A DNA stretch of 64,000 bases from Prevotella melaninogenica (GTDB lineage: Bacteria; Bacteroidota; Bacteroidia; Bacteroidales; Bacteroidaceae), in NCBI RefSeq assembly GCF_013267595.1, contig NZ_CP054010.1:930001-994000 (forward strand), written 5' to 3'. The first letter of the stretch is position 1. Each line of letters opens with the position of its first letter. The translations under genes and the position numbers were made by a program. Below are positions 17,336 through 27,223 of this stretch, in pieces. The notes beneath the pieces were generated by a model, which did no database searches, had not been told where the DNA came from, and saw only the letters and a program-made list of their open reading frames with translations.

Positions 17336-20245
17336 TCATTTTTTCTTAGGAATAATATTGAAGTGATAGACGGCATGTAGCATCACGTAGCGGGGAATAA
17401 CATTACTGTAAGTTTCTGTGATTCCTTGTGCATTCATCGTCCGTGTGACATTATTCAGTTGACCAAGAATGTCGAAGCCATCAAGCAATAAGGTAAGTTG
17501 TCCTTTGAAGAATGATCGTGACAGACGAGCGTTCCACACCAAATCATCGCTATTCATCGACTTATCTAAATAACCTCGGCGACTGTACATTGTCAGGTCA
17601 GTCCCAAGTCGGAAATCCCATGGCAACTGTAATTGTGCTGTTAAACCGTAATTGAAATCACTCACATTAAATGCCTCAAAGTCTTCACGAGTGCCATCGA
17701 CATGTGCCCAGTTTCCTTTACTAATGAAACCAATGGAAGATTGTCCAAGCCTATAGTTCAGCTGTAAATCACCAATATAGTTTAACGATTCTACTATGCT
17801 CCTATTAGATGCAGACGTGCCTGCCAAACCAATAAGGTCGACACTCTTCTCATATCTTAACCCAGCCATAGCTTTAAAATCCAACTTGCGGTTTTTGGTC
17901 AATGGTCCAGCACCACCTAAAGCAAGCTGACCGTGCCAATTACCATTCACATTGTCTGGTCTGAATGTTCGCTGTCCTGTAGCCTTGTCGTAGGTATAGC
18001 CCATAGCAATAGCGTTAACAGTGGGGATATATTGAGCCTCTATTAACCACATCAGACCTTTTTTCGGATATATACGTAGGAAGTGTGATATAAGTTCGTG
18101 CTTATAGGATGGTTTCAAGTTGGTATTACCCATTGTTACGTTTAATGGATCAGTGGTATTGAGGATGTTTACAAACAGGTTCATGTCTGGCGCTTGCCCG
18201 TTCACATGATATTGAAACATGAATTCATATTTGTGATCAGTACTACGCCATTTGATGAACGTACTATACATATTGTAAAGTATAGAACGTTTCGTAAAAG
18301 TCGTATCTACATTTCCACTATGATAATGCATCGTCCGTGAAAGCAGCGATAAATTAGGTACAAGCTGTGCCCACCACTCCGACTTCGTCGTTCTCTTATT
18401 CCATACAAGAAAGGCACCGAGGGTATGGGTATTATCAGTCTGCCTGCTGTCATAACTATTATGAATATCCATTACTCTGTTATAAGCCTCCACAGAAGGA
18501 AGTATTCCAAGCTCGTGCTCTGAATTAATTCCCCAATCTGCTAACTGGTCAAGACGATAGAGTGAAGAATATCGGTTTGAGGTAGTCCGATTGTATTTAT
18601 AACTAAAGTCGAAGAACAAGCCACGCTTTACTAAATAGCTGTAAGTCACCTTACCTGTCATGCTATAGCCGTGGTCAGGACGGTTGTTGAAATATCGGTT
18701 GCGGAAGTCTGTATTACTTTGCAGACCGTTGGTATAATAATCAATGCGGTTACGGTCAAAGCTATCCTCAGTAGCATGCCTCAAAGAAGCATCAGCATAA
18801 AGGGTGACGTGGTCGGGCGAGTGCTTGAACTTAATTAACGACTCCATCGAAACCGAACCTTCTAAAGAATGTCCAATTGATAATCCATTGCGAAGATTTC
18901 TGTTAATGGCTGTGCGAATCAACTCCCTACCTATCATTGGTGTGTACAAACTATCCAACTGCGCCTTTGAGAAAGACGTAAAACTACGATTAAGCGTCAG
19001 CGAAGAATATCCACTTTTATTGTTATAATATTGGTAGTTAAAACATGGCTTGATATTCAAGTTGGCATTCTTAAACTCAAAATAGAACTGATGATCGGTG
19101 GAGAGCGTAAAATTATGATTTCTATTATTAGCTACAATACGGTCGTATGTATCTCCGTTAGCAAGGAAATTTGTACGATTAGTGTTATTCACTATCGTGT
19201 TGTCAGCATGCCTAACCTGTGCATTTCCACTAAGTTTATACTTACCACTGCGTGCATCTATATTATAGTCAAGACCTCCTAACTGTTGCTGTGTCAACCC
19301 ACCAAAAAGATCAGAAGGCGACCAATTGTCATTCTCACCGGGCTTACGGTCGTCATTTAGATTGTTCATATTTCCATAGACAGCCAAACGGGAGTGATCA
19401 GTAAACCGCATAGCAAATAGACGAGCCAAGTAGCGTTCCTTTGTCCCTCCACCAGTTTCCACATTACCTACCCATCCAATGTTGTATTGCTTTTTCAGTT
19501 GAACATCCATCACGTATTTCTTGTCTCCTGCCACCTCTTGCCCGAGAAAACGACTATTTTCGCCAAGACGGTCATACACCTTTACTTGGTTTACCATATA
19601 AGTAGGCAGATTCTCAAACATAACAGTATTATCTCCACGGAAAAAATCTTTTCCATTGAGAAGCAAACTCTCAACAAACTTTCCATTAACATATATGCGT
19701 CCATCCTTGCTTAGTTCAGCACCGGGCAACTGACGAATAAGGGCGTCGAGCATAGAGCCTTCACCTAACTGGAAAGCATCAGCATTATAAACAATCGTGT
19801 CGCCTTTATGGTAGAACTTCACCTTTGTAGCCTTAACAACCACCTCCTTTAAGTCTACTGTTTTCGGTCGTTTCAGAAAGATAGTAGCAACTTCTCTACT
19901 TATCTCTCGCTTGTAAAAATGATGCAGTGGGAGCTTTACGTAGGTAGGCATAAAACCATCTTCGGTAACGCGAAGGATATAATCACCCTCCTTACGTGGA
20001 ATCGTTATCCAATATTCAGATGTTTTCCAGCTCTGTTCACCACTCTGATATTCTTTAAGAGCTTTCTGTGAAGCAACGACTGAGCTGTCATTAGCATTTA
20101 GCACTTCAACTAAGCAACCAGGGACATCTACATGAGTAACAAAGTCTTGCACTCTACCTTCAATGGTAATCGTATTGTCTAAGGTTTGTGCTGATATGCA
20201 GACGGTAAGGCATAACAAAATTAAAGCTGTACAAAAGGTTTTCAT
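17336..20245 (-). CDS. TonB-dependent receptor-like outer-membrane beta-barrel protein
   Basis: A 969-residue protein with a signal peptide (1-19, ending CISAQ), a carboxypeptidase-regulatory-like domain (about 27-125), and a plug-like domain (about 130-240: VDLKEVVVKATKVKFYHKGD, MLDALIRQLPGAELSKDGRIYVNGK, LNGKDFFRGD, NLPTYMVNQVKVYDR). A large barrel follows, rich in aromatic and Asn residues. This is the 'outer membrane beta-barrel family protein' type common in Prevotella and Bacteroides. It lacks a neighbouring SusD or lipoprotein partner, so the substrate cannot be guessed. It is a single gene flanked on both sides by dispersed repeats, and intact. Confidence 0.86.
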   Translation of the reverse strand: MKTFCTALILLCLTVCISAQTLDNTITIEGRVQDFVTHVDVPGCLVEVLNANDSSVVASQKALKEYQSGEQSWKTSEYWITIPRKEGDYILRVTEDGFMPTYVKLPLHHFYKREISREVATIFLKRPKTVDLKEVVVKATKVKFYHKGDTIVYNADAFQLGEGSMLDALIRQLPGAELSKDGRIYVNGKFVESLLLNGKDFFRGDNTVMFENLPTYMVNQVKVYDRLGENSRFLGQEVAGDKKYVMDVQLKKQYNIGWVGNVETGGGTKERYLARLFAMRFTDHSRLAVYGNMNNLNDDRKPGENDNWSPSDLFGGLTQQQLGGLDYNIDARSGKYKLSGNAQVRHADNTIVNNTNRTNFLANGDTYDRIVANNRNHNFTLSTDHQFYFEFKNANLNIKPCFNYQYYNNKSGYSSLTLNRSFTSFSKAQLDSLYTPMIGRELIRTAINRNLRNGLSIGHSLEGSVSMESLIKFKHSPDHVTLYADASLRHATEDSFDRNRIDYYTNGLQSNTDFRNRYFNNRPDHGYSMTGKVTYSYLVKRGLFFDFSYKYNRTTSNRYSSLYRLDQLADWGINSEHELGILPSVEAYNRVMDIHNSYDSRQTDNTHTLGAFLVWNKRTTKSEWWAQLVPNLSLLSRTMHYHSGNVDTTFTKRSILYNMYSTFIKWRSTDHKYEFMFQYHVNGQAPDMNLFVNILNTTDPLNVTMGNTNLKPSYKHELISHFLRIYPKKGLMWLIEAQYIPTVNAIAMGYTYDKATGQRTFRPDNVNGNWHGQLALGGAGPLTKNRKLDFKAMAGLRYEKSVDLIGLAGTSASNRSIVESLNYIGDLQLNYRLGQSSIGFISKGNWAHVDGTREDFEAFNVSDFNYGLTAQLQLPWDFRLGTDLTMYSRRGYLDKSMNSDDLVWNARLSRSFFKGQLTLLLDGFDILGQLNNVTRTMNAQGITETYSNVIPRYVMLHAVYHFNIIPKKK

Positions 20246-21055
20246 ATTTTATTCTCAATGTTTGATTCGTATTGTTTACAAGAGGTCTGGGGGAATAGAA
20301 ATTCCTCTAATTTATCTTTTAGGTAAGGAAATAACGCTTGCTTGTAGGTTGTAAATCCAGAAGATTCTTTCTAAGATATATCAAGAAGGTAGATCATTTT
20401 AGCCATATCCTACGTCTTTTGTCTGACCATACTCTGCCCAACAATGATTAGAGTTCTTGGATGAAAAGAACCGAATGGATTTTACAGGCATAAACCGAAC
20501 TTTTCTATCAGTTTGCCTACAATTATATTCTCTACAAGAGGTGTATTTCATAATTTAAAACTTGTCTATCAATCGTATTCTTTATATTAACACGCTGCGA
20601 ATATACAAAATATTTTTTTTTAAACAAGAAAAATCGTTATTTTTTTTCGCATTGTTGCTATATCCGCATCGTTTCGTAGTCATTAATAGTTCAAATCATT
20701 AAGTTAACTACGAATTACGCGAATGACAAGAATTTTTATACTTTGAACTTTGAGGTTTGAACTTTGAACTTTATGATATGTACCTTTAATGACTACGAAT
20801 TACGCGAATGAAACGAACTATTATACTTTGAACTTTGAGGTTTGAACATTGAACTTTATGATATGTACCTTTAATGACTACGAATTACGCGAATGACACG
20901 AATTATTTAGCAATAAGGATTAGCGTAATTAGAGAAATTCGTAGTCACCGAAAGTTCCAAGTTCAATGTTCAAACATCAATGTTTCAAGTTCATATCATA
21001 AAGTTCAATGTTCAAACCTCAAAGTTCAAAGGTAAAAGGGCATCTTTAGCAAGCC
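20246..21055. repeat. Gene-free stretch with dispersed repeats, copy 2
   Basis: The first 440 bases (20246-20690) are AT-rich with no recognised feature; they should hold the promoter of the leftward barrel gene. From 20695 the ACTACGAATTACGCGAATGA and TTTGAACTTTGAGGTTTGAA units occur in three near-identical tandem copies of about 98 bp (20755-20900). Inverted units follow up to 21030. This is the largest cluster of this repeat family in the window. Confidence 0.8.
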
Positions 21056-21092
21056 AAAAGGGCGTTAATTCACATGGAATTAACGCCCTTTT
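21056..21092 (-). terminator. Terminator downstream of luxS
   Basis: A perfect 16-bp stem: AAAAGGGCGTTAATTC (21056-21071) pairs with GAATTAACGCCCTTTT (21077-21092) around a 5-nt loop. Read leftward it ends in a U-rich arm, as expected for an intrinsic terminator after luxS; the symmetry allows both directions. Confidence 0.8.
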
Positions 21093-21229
21093 AAATCTCT
21101 AACACTGCTTTTTTCTCTTTATCCCAAGAACTCGTTAACTCGTCTAACTTGTTAACTATGTTACTTTGTCTTCCTCGCAAGCAACTTGTTTACTCGTCTA
21201 CTCGTTAACTTGTCTACTCGTTCACTTGT

Positions 21230-21724
21230 CTACTTTTCCGGATAAACGAGGTTAGCATCGGTGATGTTGTCCAGCACCTCGGTGAGGAACTTACGTGACT
21301 CCCACTTCGCCATAGGCAGGTCGTGGAGCAAGTAGTTACCACAGTCGCGTGGAGCAGCACCGGGGATTTCACCCTCGAAGTCGGCAACGAATTGGAAGGT
21401 GCGGCGCATGAGGTCGACAATCTCTTTCGACTCAAGGTCGCCACGAAGGATGAGGTAGTTACCAGTCAGACAGCCCATTGGACCCCAATAGATAACACGA
21501 TCTTTCCACTCGTCATCATTACGGAGGAAGGTGGCAGCCAAGTGTTCAATAGCGTGGATAGCACCGACGTGCAACACTGGCTCACGATTTGGTTCTTTCA
21601 TACGGATGTCGAAGGTGGTAACGGTCTCGCCACCCACTTCGTCCTTACGACTCACATAAATGCCACGCAGCAAACGCTCGTGGTCAATGGTAAAGGAAGG
21701 AATCTTACTTAATTCAGAATTCAT
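21230..21724 (-). CDS. luxS: S-ribosylhomocysteine lyase LuxS
   Basis: A 164-residue metalloenzyme that splits S-ribosylhomocysteine into homocysteine and DPD, the autoinducer-2 precursor. The metal ligands are in HAIEHLAATF (HxxEH, about 57-61), and the catalytic Cys is in GPMGCLTG. IDHERLLRGIYVSRKD is the typical N-terminal block. LuxS proteins usually begin near E-K-I-P-S-F, but here six extra residues (MNSELS) are encoded by a copy of the ATTCATAATTC repeat, so the start codon may have been supplied by the repeat. The substrate is made by the MtnN encoded about 260 bp upstream. Confidence 0.97.
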   Translation of the reverse strand: MNSELSKIPSFTIDHERLLRGIYVSRKDEVGGETVTTFDIRMKEPNREPVLHVGAIHAIEHLAATFLRNDDEWKDRVIYWGPMGCLTGNYLILRGDLESKEIVDLMRRTFQFVADFEGEIPGAAPRDCGNYLLHDLPMAKWESRKFLTEVLDNITDANLVYPEK

Positions 21725-21870
21725 AATTCAAAATCCGTTGTTAATTCATAATTCAAAATTCATAATTCATAATTATGATTACTATTATAATTCATAATTC
21801 ACAATTCATAATTATGATTACTATGGTAATTCATAATTCACAATTCATAATTATAATTACCGATGTCAGC
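21712..21870. repeat. ATTCATAATTC repeat cluster between luxS and mtnN
   Basis: At least nine copies of ATTCATAATTC/ATTCACAATTC and the palindromic TCATAATTATGATTAC lie between the two genes, overlapping the luxS start. The same family ends mtnN (22006-22046), and recurs at 27625-27735 and 61595-61620. The rest of the gap (21870-21982) has no feature. Confidence 0.8.
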
Positions 21871-21982
21871 ATAAGTATTATCCACGTCTTTAGGTCTTTG
21901 TGGGTTTTGTTAGCTAAACGGAAATCTGCTTGTTTTGAGCTCCGTGATAGAATCAAGCGGACAAGTAAACAAATTACTTATT

Positions 21983-22735
21983 CTATAAACTCTGCCTACC
22001 TCGGTAATCATAATTATGAATTCTGAATTCTGAATTCTGAATTAAATTAATAAATTGTTTCGTCACCTCAAAGCTGCCATTAGCAATGCGCTCCCAGAAG
22101 TCGTAGTACTGGCTGGCTTTGTTGTCTTTGAGCGGAACATCGCTGATGACACGGAAGGAGACGAAGGGAGTTTGATAGATGTGGCAGACCTGCGCAATAG
22201 AACAACTCTCCATGTCGACAGCTGTCGCCTCTGGGAAGTGGTCCATAATCTGTTGCATCTTCTCACGTGAGTTAACAAACCACTCGCCACTGACGGTCAG
22301 TCCTGCCTTGACATGCAGGTCCTTACAATCAGGTAGGTTGTTCAACGACAGCGCCTTTTCAATCAACTCCGTAGGAGCCTTGAAGCGAGCAGGCATACCG
22401 ATAATCTGACCGTAAGCCACCTCATCTCCACAGTAGGCATCGTGGTAAGCACACTCCGTTGCCACCACCACATCAGTAACCTCCAATGAAGTGTCAGCCC
22501 CACCCGCACAACCACTTGAGATAACAAGGTCAGGGTGGTAATGATTAATCATCTCTACAGCACCGATGGCAGAATTTACCTTACCGATACCACACTGCTG
22601 CAGAATGATTTCCTTCTCTCCCAACCGTCCCGTAACGAAGTCTTTATGATTAAAATGTTTCGTCTCGGTGTTGGAAAGAATTGCTTTAAGTTGCGCGAAC
22701 TCTTTGTCCATCGCAACGATGATTCCTATTTTCAT
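21983..22735 (-). CDS. mtnN: 5'-methylthioadenosine/S-adenosylhomocysteine nucleosidase
   Basis: A 250-residue nucleosidase that removes adenine from methylthioadenosine and S-adenosylhomocysteine, giving the LuxS substrate. It has the family start MKIGIIVAMDKEFAQLK, the GIGKVNSAIGAVEMI segment, SSGCAGGAD, and VDMESCSIAQVC with the catalytic FRVISDVPLKDN (Asp of SD). Normal proteins end soon after the conserved helix (VTKQFINLI). Here about 18 extra residues (QNSEFRIHNYDYRGRQSL) are encoded by the dispersed GAATTC/CATAATTATG repeat, which has replaced the original stop. Confidence 0.95.
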   Translation of the reverse strand: MKIGIIVAMDKEFAQLKAILSNTETKHFNHKDFVTGRLGEKEIILQQCGIGKVNSAIGAVEMINHYHPDLVISSGCAGGADTSLEVTDVVVATECAYHDAYCGDEVAYGQIIGMPARFKAPTELIEKALSLNNLPDCKDLHVKAGLTVSGEWFVNSREKMQQIMDHFPEATAVDMESCSIAQVCHIYQTPFVSFRVISDVPLKDNKASQYYDFWERIANGSFEVTKQFINLIQNSEFRIHNYDYRGRQSL

Positions 22736-22738
22736 ACT

Positions 22739-22747
22739 GCAAAGGTA
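22739..22747 (-). promoter_or_regulatory. -7 element abutting mtnN
   Basis: The minus strand reads TACCTTTGC, a perfect -7 match, ending only 3 nt before the ATG (22735). If used, transcription would begin at or within the first codons, giving a leaderless mRNA. Confidence 0.4.
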
Positions 22748-22769
22748 CGAAAAAGTTACAAGTTGGATA

Positions 22770-22799
22770 TTGTAAGTTCTTAGTTTTTTGTAACTTTGC
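22770..22799 (+). promoter_or_regulatory. Promoter of the YfhO-like gene
   Basis: TTG (22770-22772), an 18-nt gap, then TAACTTTGC (22791-22799), giving both Bacteroidota promoter boxes. The start codon is at 22842, so the leader is about 35 nt. Confidence 0.65.
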
Positions 22800-22841
22800 A
22801 GAGATTAATCATTTGTCCGACATAAGCAAAATTAAATAAAA

Positions 22842-25343
22842 ATGAAAACTTGGAAAAGATTTCTACCCGATGTACTGGTAGTCGTGTTGTTTGCGGTCAT
22901 CTCGTTCGCTTACTTCTTCGTTCCGGTCACTCAGGGTAAGATTCTCTATCGCCACGATGCCTCAGCAGGTGTCGGTTCGGCACAGGAAATGACAGAGTAT
23001 CAGAACCGTACTGGTGAGGCAACACGCTGGACAAACGCCATCTTTGGTGGTATGCCTACCTATCAGATGTCACCATCGTATCAGTCAACAGACGGACTGT
23101 CGCAGGTGATGAACGCTTACCACCTTTGGTTGCCCGACAATGTATGGTTTCTTTTTGTCTATCTCTTAGGCTTTTATATTCTGTTGCGAGCCTTTGACTT
23201 CCGACAGTCGTTGGCGGCATTGGGTAGTATCATGTGGGCTTTCTCGTCCTATTTCCTCATCATCATTGCTGCCGGTCACCTCTGGAAGGTAATGGCATTG
23301 GCTTATCTTCCACCAATGATTGCCGGTATTGTCTTGGCTTATCGAGGACGTTACTTGTCGGGATTCATCGTGACGGCTATCTTCACCGCCTTTGAGGTGA
23401 AAGCCAACCACGTACAGATGACATATTACTATCTCTTTATCGTCCTCTTTATGGTCATTGGCTATCTCGTTCAAGCCGTTCGCCAGAAGCAACTCGTGGG
23501 TTTCCTCAAGGCTTCGGGCGTATTGGCTGTAGCGGCATTGATTGGTATATTAATCAATCTCTCAAGCCTTTACCACACATGGGAGTATCAGAAAGAGAGT
23601 ATGCGTGGCAAGAGTGAGTTGCTGAAGGCTGATGGCGCGAACCAGACAAGCTCTGGTCTTGATCGCGACTATATCACTCAGTGGAGTTATGGTATTGATG
23701 AGACGATGACCTTACTCGTGCCTGATGCAAAGGGTGGCGCGAGTGTTCCATTGAGCCAAAGCAGTACGGCTATGTCGAAGGTTGACCCACAGATACAGTC
23801 AATGATTCCACAGCTCTATGACGCTTTCCCACAGTATTTCGGTACACAGCCGGGTACGAGCGGACCAGTTTACGTCGGTGCATTCGTGCTTTTCCTCTTC
23901 ATTTTAGGTCTTTTCTTGGTGAAGGGTACGATGAAGTGGGCACTCTTAGCAGCCACAATCCTGTCCGTTCTCCTCTCATGGGGCCATAACTTCATGGGCT
24001 TCACCAACTTCTTCCTCGATTACATCCCGATGTATGCGAAGTTCCGAACAGTGGCAAGTATCCTTGTTATCGCCGAGTTCACCATCCCTCTCTTGGCAGC
24101 ACTGACCTTAAAACGCCTTGTTGACGAGCCCGAACTCTTAGGACAGAAGATGAAGTATGCTTATATCAGCCTTGGTTTGACAGCGGGTGTAGCCCTTTTA
24201 GTGGCTTTATTCCCAGACATGATGGGTCCGTTTGTCAGCGATCAGGAACGCCAGATGATTAATAGTATTCAGGGCATGGACGGCAATACGGCAGGAACAA
24301 TCCTCGCGAATGTCTCTGCGATGCGTGCTGCAATGGTCAGCTCTGACGCTTGGCGTTCGGTTATCGTTATCCTCATCGGCTTTGCGCTGCTCTTCGCTTA
24401 CAAAATGAAGAAGCTGCGTGCCGACTATATGGTGGCTGGTCTTTTGGTACTTTGCCTCGTGGATATGTGGCAGGTGGATAAACGTTACCTCAATGACGAG
24501 ATGTTCGTACCAAAGAGTGAGCGCGATATGCCACAGCAGCCAACAGCAGCCGACCTTGAGATTAATAAGGACAAGAGTCTTGACTATCGTGTGCTGAACT
24601 TTGCTTCTAACACTTTCAACGAGAACGAGACTTCTTACTTCCATAAGAGTATCGGTGGTTATCACCCTGCTAAGCTCCGTCGTTATCAGGAGATGATTGA
24701 TGCTTACATCGCTCCAGAGATGCAGAAGACGATGCAGGCGATTGCTGCTGCGGGTGGTAATATGCAGGCGGTTGACGGTGTGAAGATCTTCCCTGTACTG
24801 AATATGCTGAATACGAAGTACTTTATTCTTCCGCTGCAGGGTGGCACAACGGCACCAATTCAGAACCCATATGCACAGGGTAACGGCTGGTTTGTTAACA
24901 AGCTCACCTATGTCGACGATGCCAACGCTGAATATGCTGAGGTGGGCAAGATTGACGTGCGCCATGAGGCAGTAGCTGATAAGAAGTTTGAGGCGACTTT
25001 AGGGCAGGCGAAGGTGAACGACTCTACCGCAACTGTGAAGCTCGATAAGTATGAGCCTAACAACCTGCAGTACACTGTCAACTCAAAGAATGGTGGTGTT
25101 GTCGTCTTCTCTGAGATCTATTATCCTGGTTGGACAGCCACTATCGATGGTCAGCCTGCAGAACTCGGTCGTGTGAATTACATCCTCCGTGCTGTAAGCG
25201 TGAAGCCGGGTAAGCACACCGTAGTCCTCGACTTCCACCCAACAAGTATCTCAACCACTGAGACCATCGCTTATATTGCGATTGTTATCTTGCTCTTGGC
25301 GATTGCGGGGGCAGGATATATGGAGTGGAGGAAGAAGAAGTAG
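22842..25343 (+). CDS. YfhO-family integral membrane protein
   Basis: An 833-residue multi-pass membrane protein. About 12 hydrophobic segments cover residues 12-540, with the family-typical opening FYPVTQGKILYRHDA-like sequence and the polar loop NRTGEATRWTNAIFGGMPTYQ that faces outward. A large soluble segment follows (about 545-800, LDYRVLNFASNTFNENETSYFHKS, VVVFSEIYYPGWTATIDGQ), then a final helix and a basic tail EWRKKK. YfhO proteins resemble GT-C glycosyltransferases and are implicated in lipoteichoic acid or glycan glycosylation in Firmicutes; the Bacteroidota substrate is unknown. Confidence 0.88.
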   Translation: MKTWKRFLPDVLVVVLFAVISFAYFFVPVTQGKILYRHDASAGVGSAQEMTEYQNRTGEATRWTNAIFGGMPTYQMSPSYQSTDGLSQVMNAYHLWLPDNVWFLFVYLLGFYILLRAFDFRQSLAALGSIMWAFSSYFLIIIAAGHLWKVMALAYLPPMIAGIVLAYRGRYLSGFIVTAIFTAFEVKANHVQMTYYYLFIVLFMVIGYLVQAVRQKQLVGFLKASGVLAVAALIGILINLSSLYHTWEYQKESMRGKSELLKADGANQTSSGLDRDYITQWSYGIDETMTLLVPDAKGGASVPLSQSSTAMSKVDPQIQSMIPQLYDAFPQYFGTQPGTSGPVYVGAFVLFLFILGLFLVKGTMKWALLAATILSVLLSWGHNFMGFTNFFLDYIPMYAKFRTVASILVIAEFTIPLLAALTLKRLVDEPELLGQKMKYAYISLGLTAGVALLVALFPDMMGPFVSDQERQMINSIQGMDGNTAGTILANVSAMRAAMVSSDAWRSVIVILIGFALLFAYKMKKLRADYMVAGLLVLCLVDMWQVDKRYLNDEMFVPKSERDMPQQPTAADLEINKDKSLDYRVLNFASNTFNENETSYFHKSIGGYHPAKLRRYQEMIDAYIAPEMQKTMQAIAAAGGNMQAVDGVKIFPVLNMLNTKYFILPLQGGTTAPIQNPYAQGNGWFVNKLTYVDDANAEYAEVGKIDVRHEAVADKKFEATLGQAKVNDSTATVKLDKYEPNNLQYTVNSKNGGVVVFSEIYYPGWTATIDGQPAELGRVNYILRAVSVKPGKHTVVLDFHPTSISTTETIAYIAIVILLLAIAGAGYMEWRKKK

Positions 25344-25530
25344 AAGAAGCCCCACCCCATCCCTCCCCGAAGGGGGAGGGGGTGAAATGTAACGAAGGCA
25401 ACCAGCCCCTCCCCCGTCCCCTCCCCCAACCAACGGTCACTGACCGAAGGGAAGTAAAGGGAGGGGCGTAGAATGCGAGATACCCCCAATCATTTCTGAA
25501 CTTGCGGTCATTGCGAGAAGTGAAGTGTGG
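25344..25530. repeat. GC-rich REP-like dispersed repeat, copy 1
   Basis: Palindromic blocks such as CCCTCCCCGAAGGGGGAGGG are followed by CCCCTCCCCCGTCCCCTCCC, GGGAGGGGCGTAGAATGCG and AGATACCCCCAAT. The closing segment AATGCGAGATACCCCCA is shared with 61405-61440. Further copies are at 27087-27150, 45113-45160 (inverted), 60421-60490 and 61375-61440. They are short, non-coding and can form strong hairpins, and each lies just after a gene end. Confidence 0.78.
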
Positions 25531-25580
25531 AGACAAGGGGAAGTCATCACAAAAGATGAAGGTTGAAAAAGAATAAAACA

Positions 25581-25618
25581 GAATACCCTCGCAAGTATAT
25601 TGGCTTACGAGGGTATTC
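25581..25618 (+). terminator. Terminator after the YfhO-like gene
   Basis: GAATACCCTCG (25581-25591) pairs with CGAGGGTATTC (25608-25618); TTTAAA follows after CG. The position fits termination of the upstream rightward gene. Confidence 0.65.
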
Positions 25619-25730
25619 CGTTTAAATCGAAGAGTGTTTAGGGCATAGGCTTTATATACTTTTATTATATAAGGCTTATAGCGTTCTTCACCTTTTATAT
25701 ATATTGTAAAATAAGGATAAGAAGAAAATT

Positions 25731-27056
25731 ATGAGACAACGAGTTGAAAAGAAGCTAAACCAGCATTTGATGCTACCGATAAAGCTGTTTATGGGTAGGG
25801 AGAAGTCAGGAGGTATCGTTCTGATTCTCAGTGTCACCTTAGCAATGATATTGGCAAACAGCAATATTGCTGAGAGCTACTTCCATTTCTTTGAACAGGA
25901 AGTAGGCTTTATCGTCAACGGAGAGCCTTATCTGAATTATAGTCTGCACCATTGGATTAATGATGGCTTAATGGCTATGTTCTTCTTTGTGGTCGGCTTA
26001 GAGTTGAAAAGAGAATTCATCGGTGGCGAACTGGCTGACATCAGAAACACCATTCTACCTATCGGTGCAGCAATAGGCGGTATGATTGTACCTGCCTTAA
26101 TATTTTTAAGTCTGAACATAGGTACCCCACAAACGATGGGATGGGGAATACCGATGGCAACTGACATTGCTTTTGCCTTAGGAGTAGTATATCTTTTGGG
26201 CGATAAAGTACCCGTATCGGCAAAGGTTTTCCTTACAACGCTTGCCATAGTAGACGACCTTGGGGCTGTGCTTGTCATCGCCTTCTTCTACACTTCCGAA
26301 CTCTCTATTGCGAGTTTGCTCTTTGGTTTGGGCTTTCTTGCAGTGATGTTTATAGGAAACAGACTCGGTATCAAGAGCCTATTCTTCTATGCCGCACTCG
26401 GTATCGGTGGTGTATGGGTAACCTTCTTGCTGTCAGGAATCCACGCAACGATTGCTGCCGTACTTGCTGCCTTTATGATTCCAGCCGATGCGAAGATTAA
26501 CGAGTCGGTCTATCTCAAGCGTATGAAGAAACTGACAAGACGCTTTGAGCATGAGGAAGCTAACGAGGTGAGAACCTTGGAGGAGGGACAGGTGGACGTG
26601 CTGACACATATACAGCACGACACCGAGATTGCAATTCCCTTGCTGCAACAGCTTGAACATAAGATGTCACCTATCGTTACCTTCTTGATCATGCCTATCT
26701 TTGCAATTGCCAATGCTGGTATCAGCTTCACGGATTTAAGTCTATCTGACATCTTCTCTACCCACGTAGCACTCGGAGTGACATTGGGTCTGCTCTTAGG
26801 AAAACCGATTGGTATTATCGGAGCAACTTTCTTAATGGTAAAAATGCGTTGGGCAACCCTTCCAAGTGCCATCACTCGTCGCACACTGCTGGGCTTAGGT
26901 ATGCTTGCCTCTATCGGCTTCACCATGTCAATGTTCATCTCTACCCTCGCCTTCACCGACGAGCTATTGATGACACAAGCAAAGTTGGGTATCTTCCTCG
27001 CCTCCATCTTAGGCGGAATAGGTGGGTATGTGCTGCTGAATAAGAAAAGTAAGTAA
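25731..27056 (+). CDS. nhaA: Na+/H+ antiporter NhaA
   Basis: A 441-residue inner-membrane antiporter that exports Na+ in exchange for protons. It has the NhaA landmarks SGGIVLILSVTLAMILANS, HHWINDGLMAMFFFVVGLELKRE, GWGIPMATDIAFALGV and the paired aspartates in TTLAIVDDLGAVLVIAFFYT (ion-binding DD). A cytoplasmic loop of about 60 residues (YLKRMKKLTRRFEHEEAN...) separates two bundles, a common insertion in Bacteroidota NhaA, and the C-terminal half has FLIMPIFAIANAGI. It is a single gene, intact. Confidence 0.96.
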   Translation: MRQRVEKKLNQHLMLPIKLFMGREKSGGIVLILSVTLAMILANSNIAESYFHFFEQEVGFIVNGEPYLNYSLHHWINDGLMAMFFFVVGLELKREFIGGELADIRNTILPIGAAIGGMIVPALIFLSLNIGTPQTMGWGIPMATDIAFALGVVYLLGDKVPVSAKVFLTTLAIVDDLGAVLVIAFFYTSELSIASLLFGLGFLAVMFIGNRLGIKSLFFYAALGIGGVWVTFLLSGIHATIAAVLAAFMIPADAKINESVYLKRMKKLTRRFEHEEANEVRTLEEGQVDVLTHIQHDTEIAIPLLQQLEHKMSPIVTFLIMPIFAIANAGISFTDLSLSDIFSTHVALGVTLGLLLGKPIGIIGATFLMVKMRWATLPSAITRRTLLGLGMLASIGFTMSMFISTLAFTDELLMTQAKLGIFLASILGGIGGYVLLNKKSK

Positions 27057-27086
27057 AAACAAGAAAACAAGCAAACAAGCAAACAA

Positions 27087-27150
27087 GCAGCCCCTCCCCC
27101 TTGCCCCTCCCCCGTAGGGAGGGGAGTGATTACCGAGATTCCCCAAGGAT
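27087..27150. repeat. REP-like dispersed repeat, copy 2
   Basis: CCCCTCCCCCTTGCCCCTCC then GTAGGGAGGGGAGTGATTAC and CGAGATTCCCC. It is the same family as 25344-25530 and lies directly after the nhaA stop. Confidence 0.75.
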
Positions 27151-27223
27151 TCTCCAAACTCGTAACCGCTGATTTAAGAGAAAGAGGGGCATAAACAGTA
27201 AGACTTCTTTTATAGAAACATAA

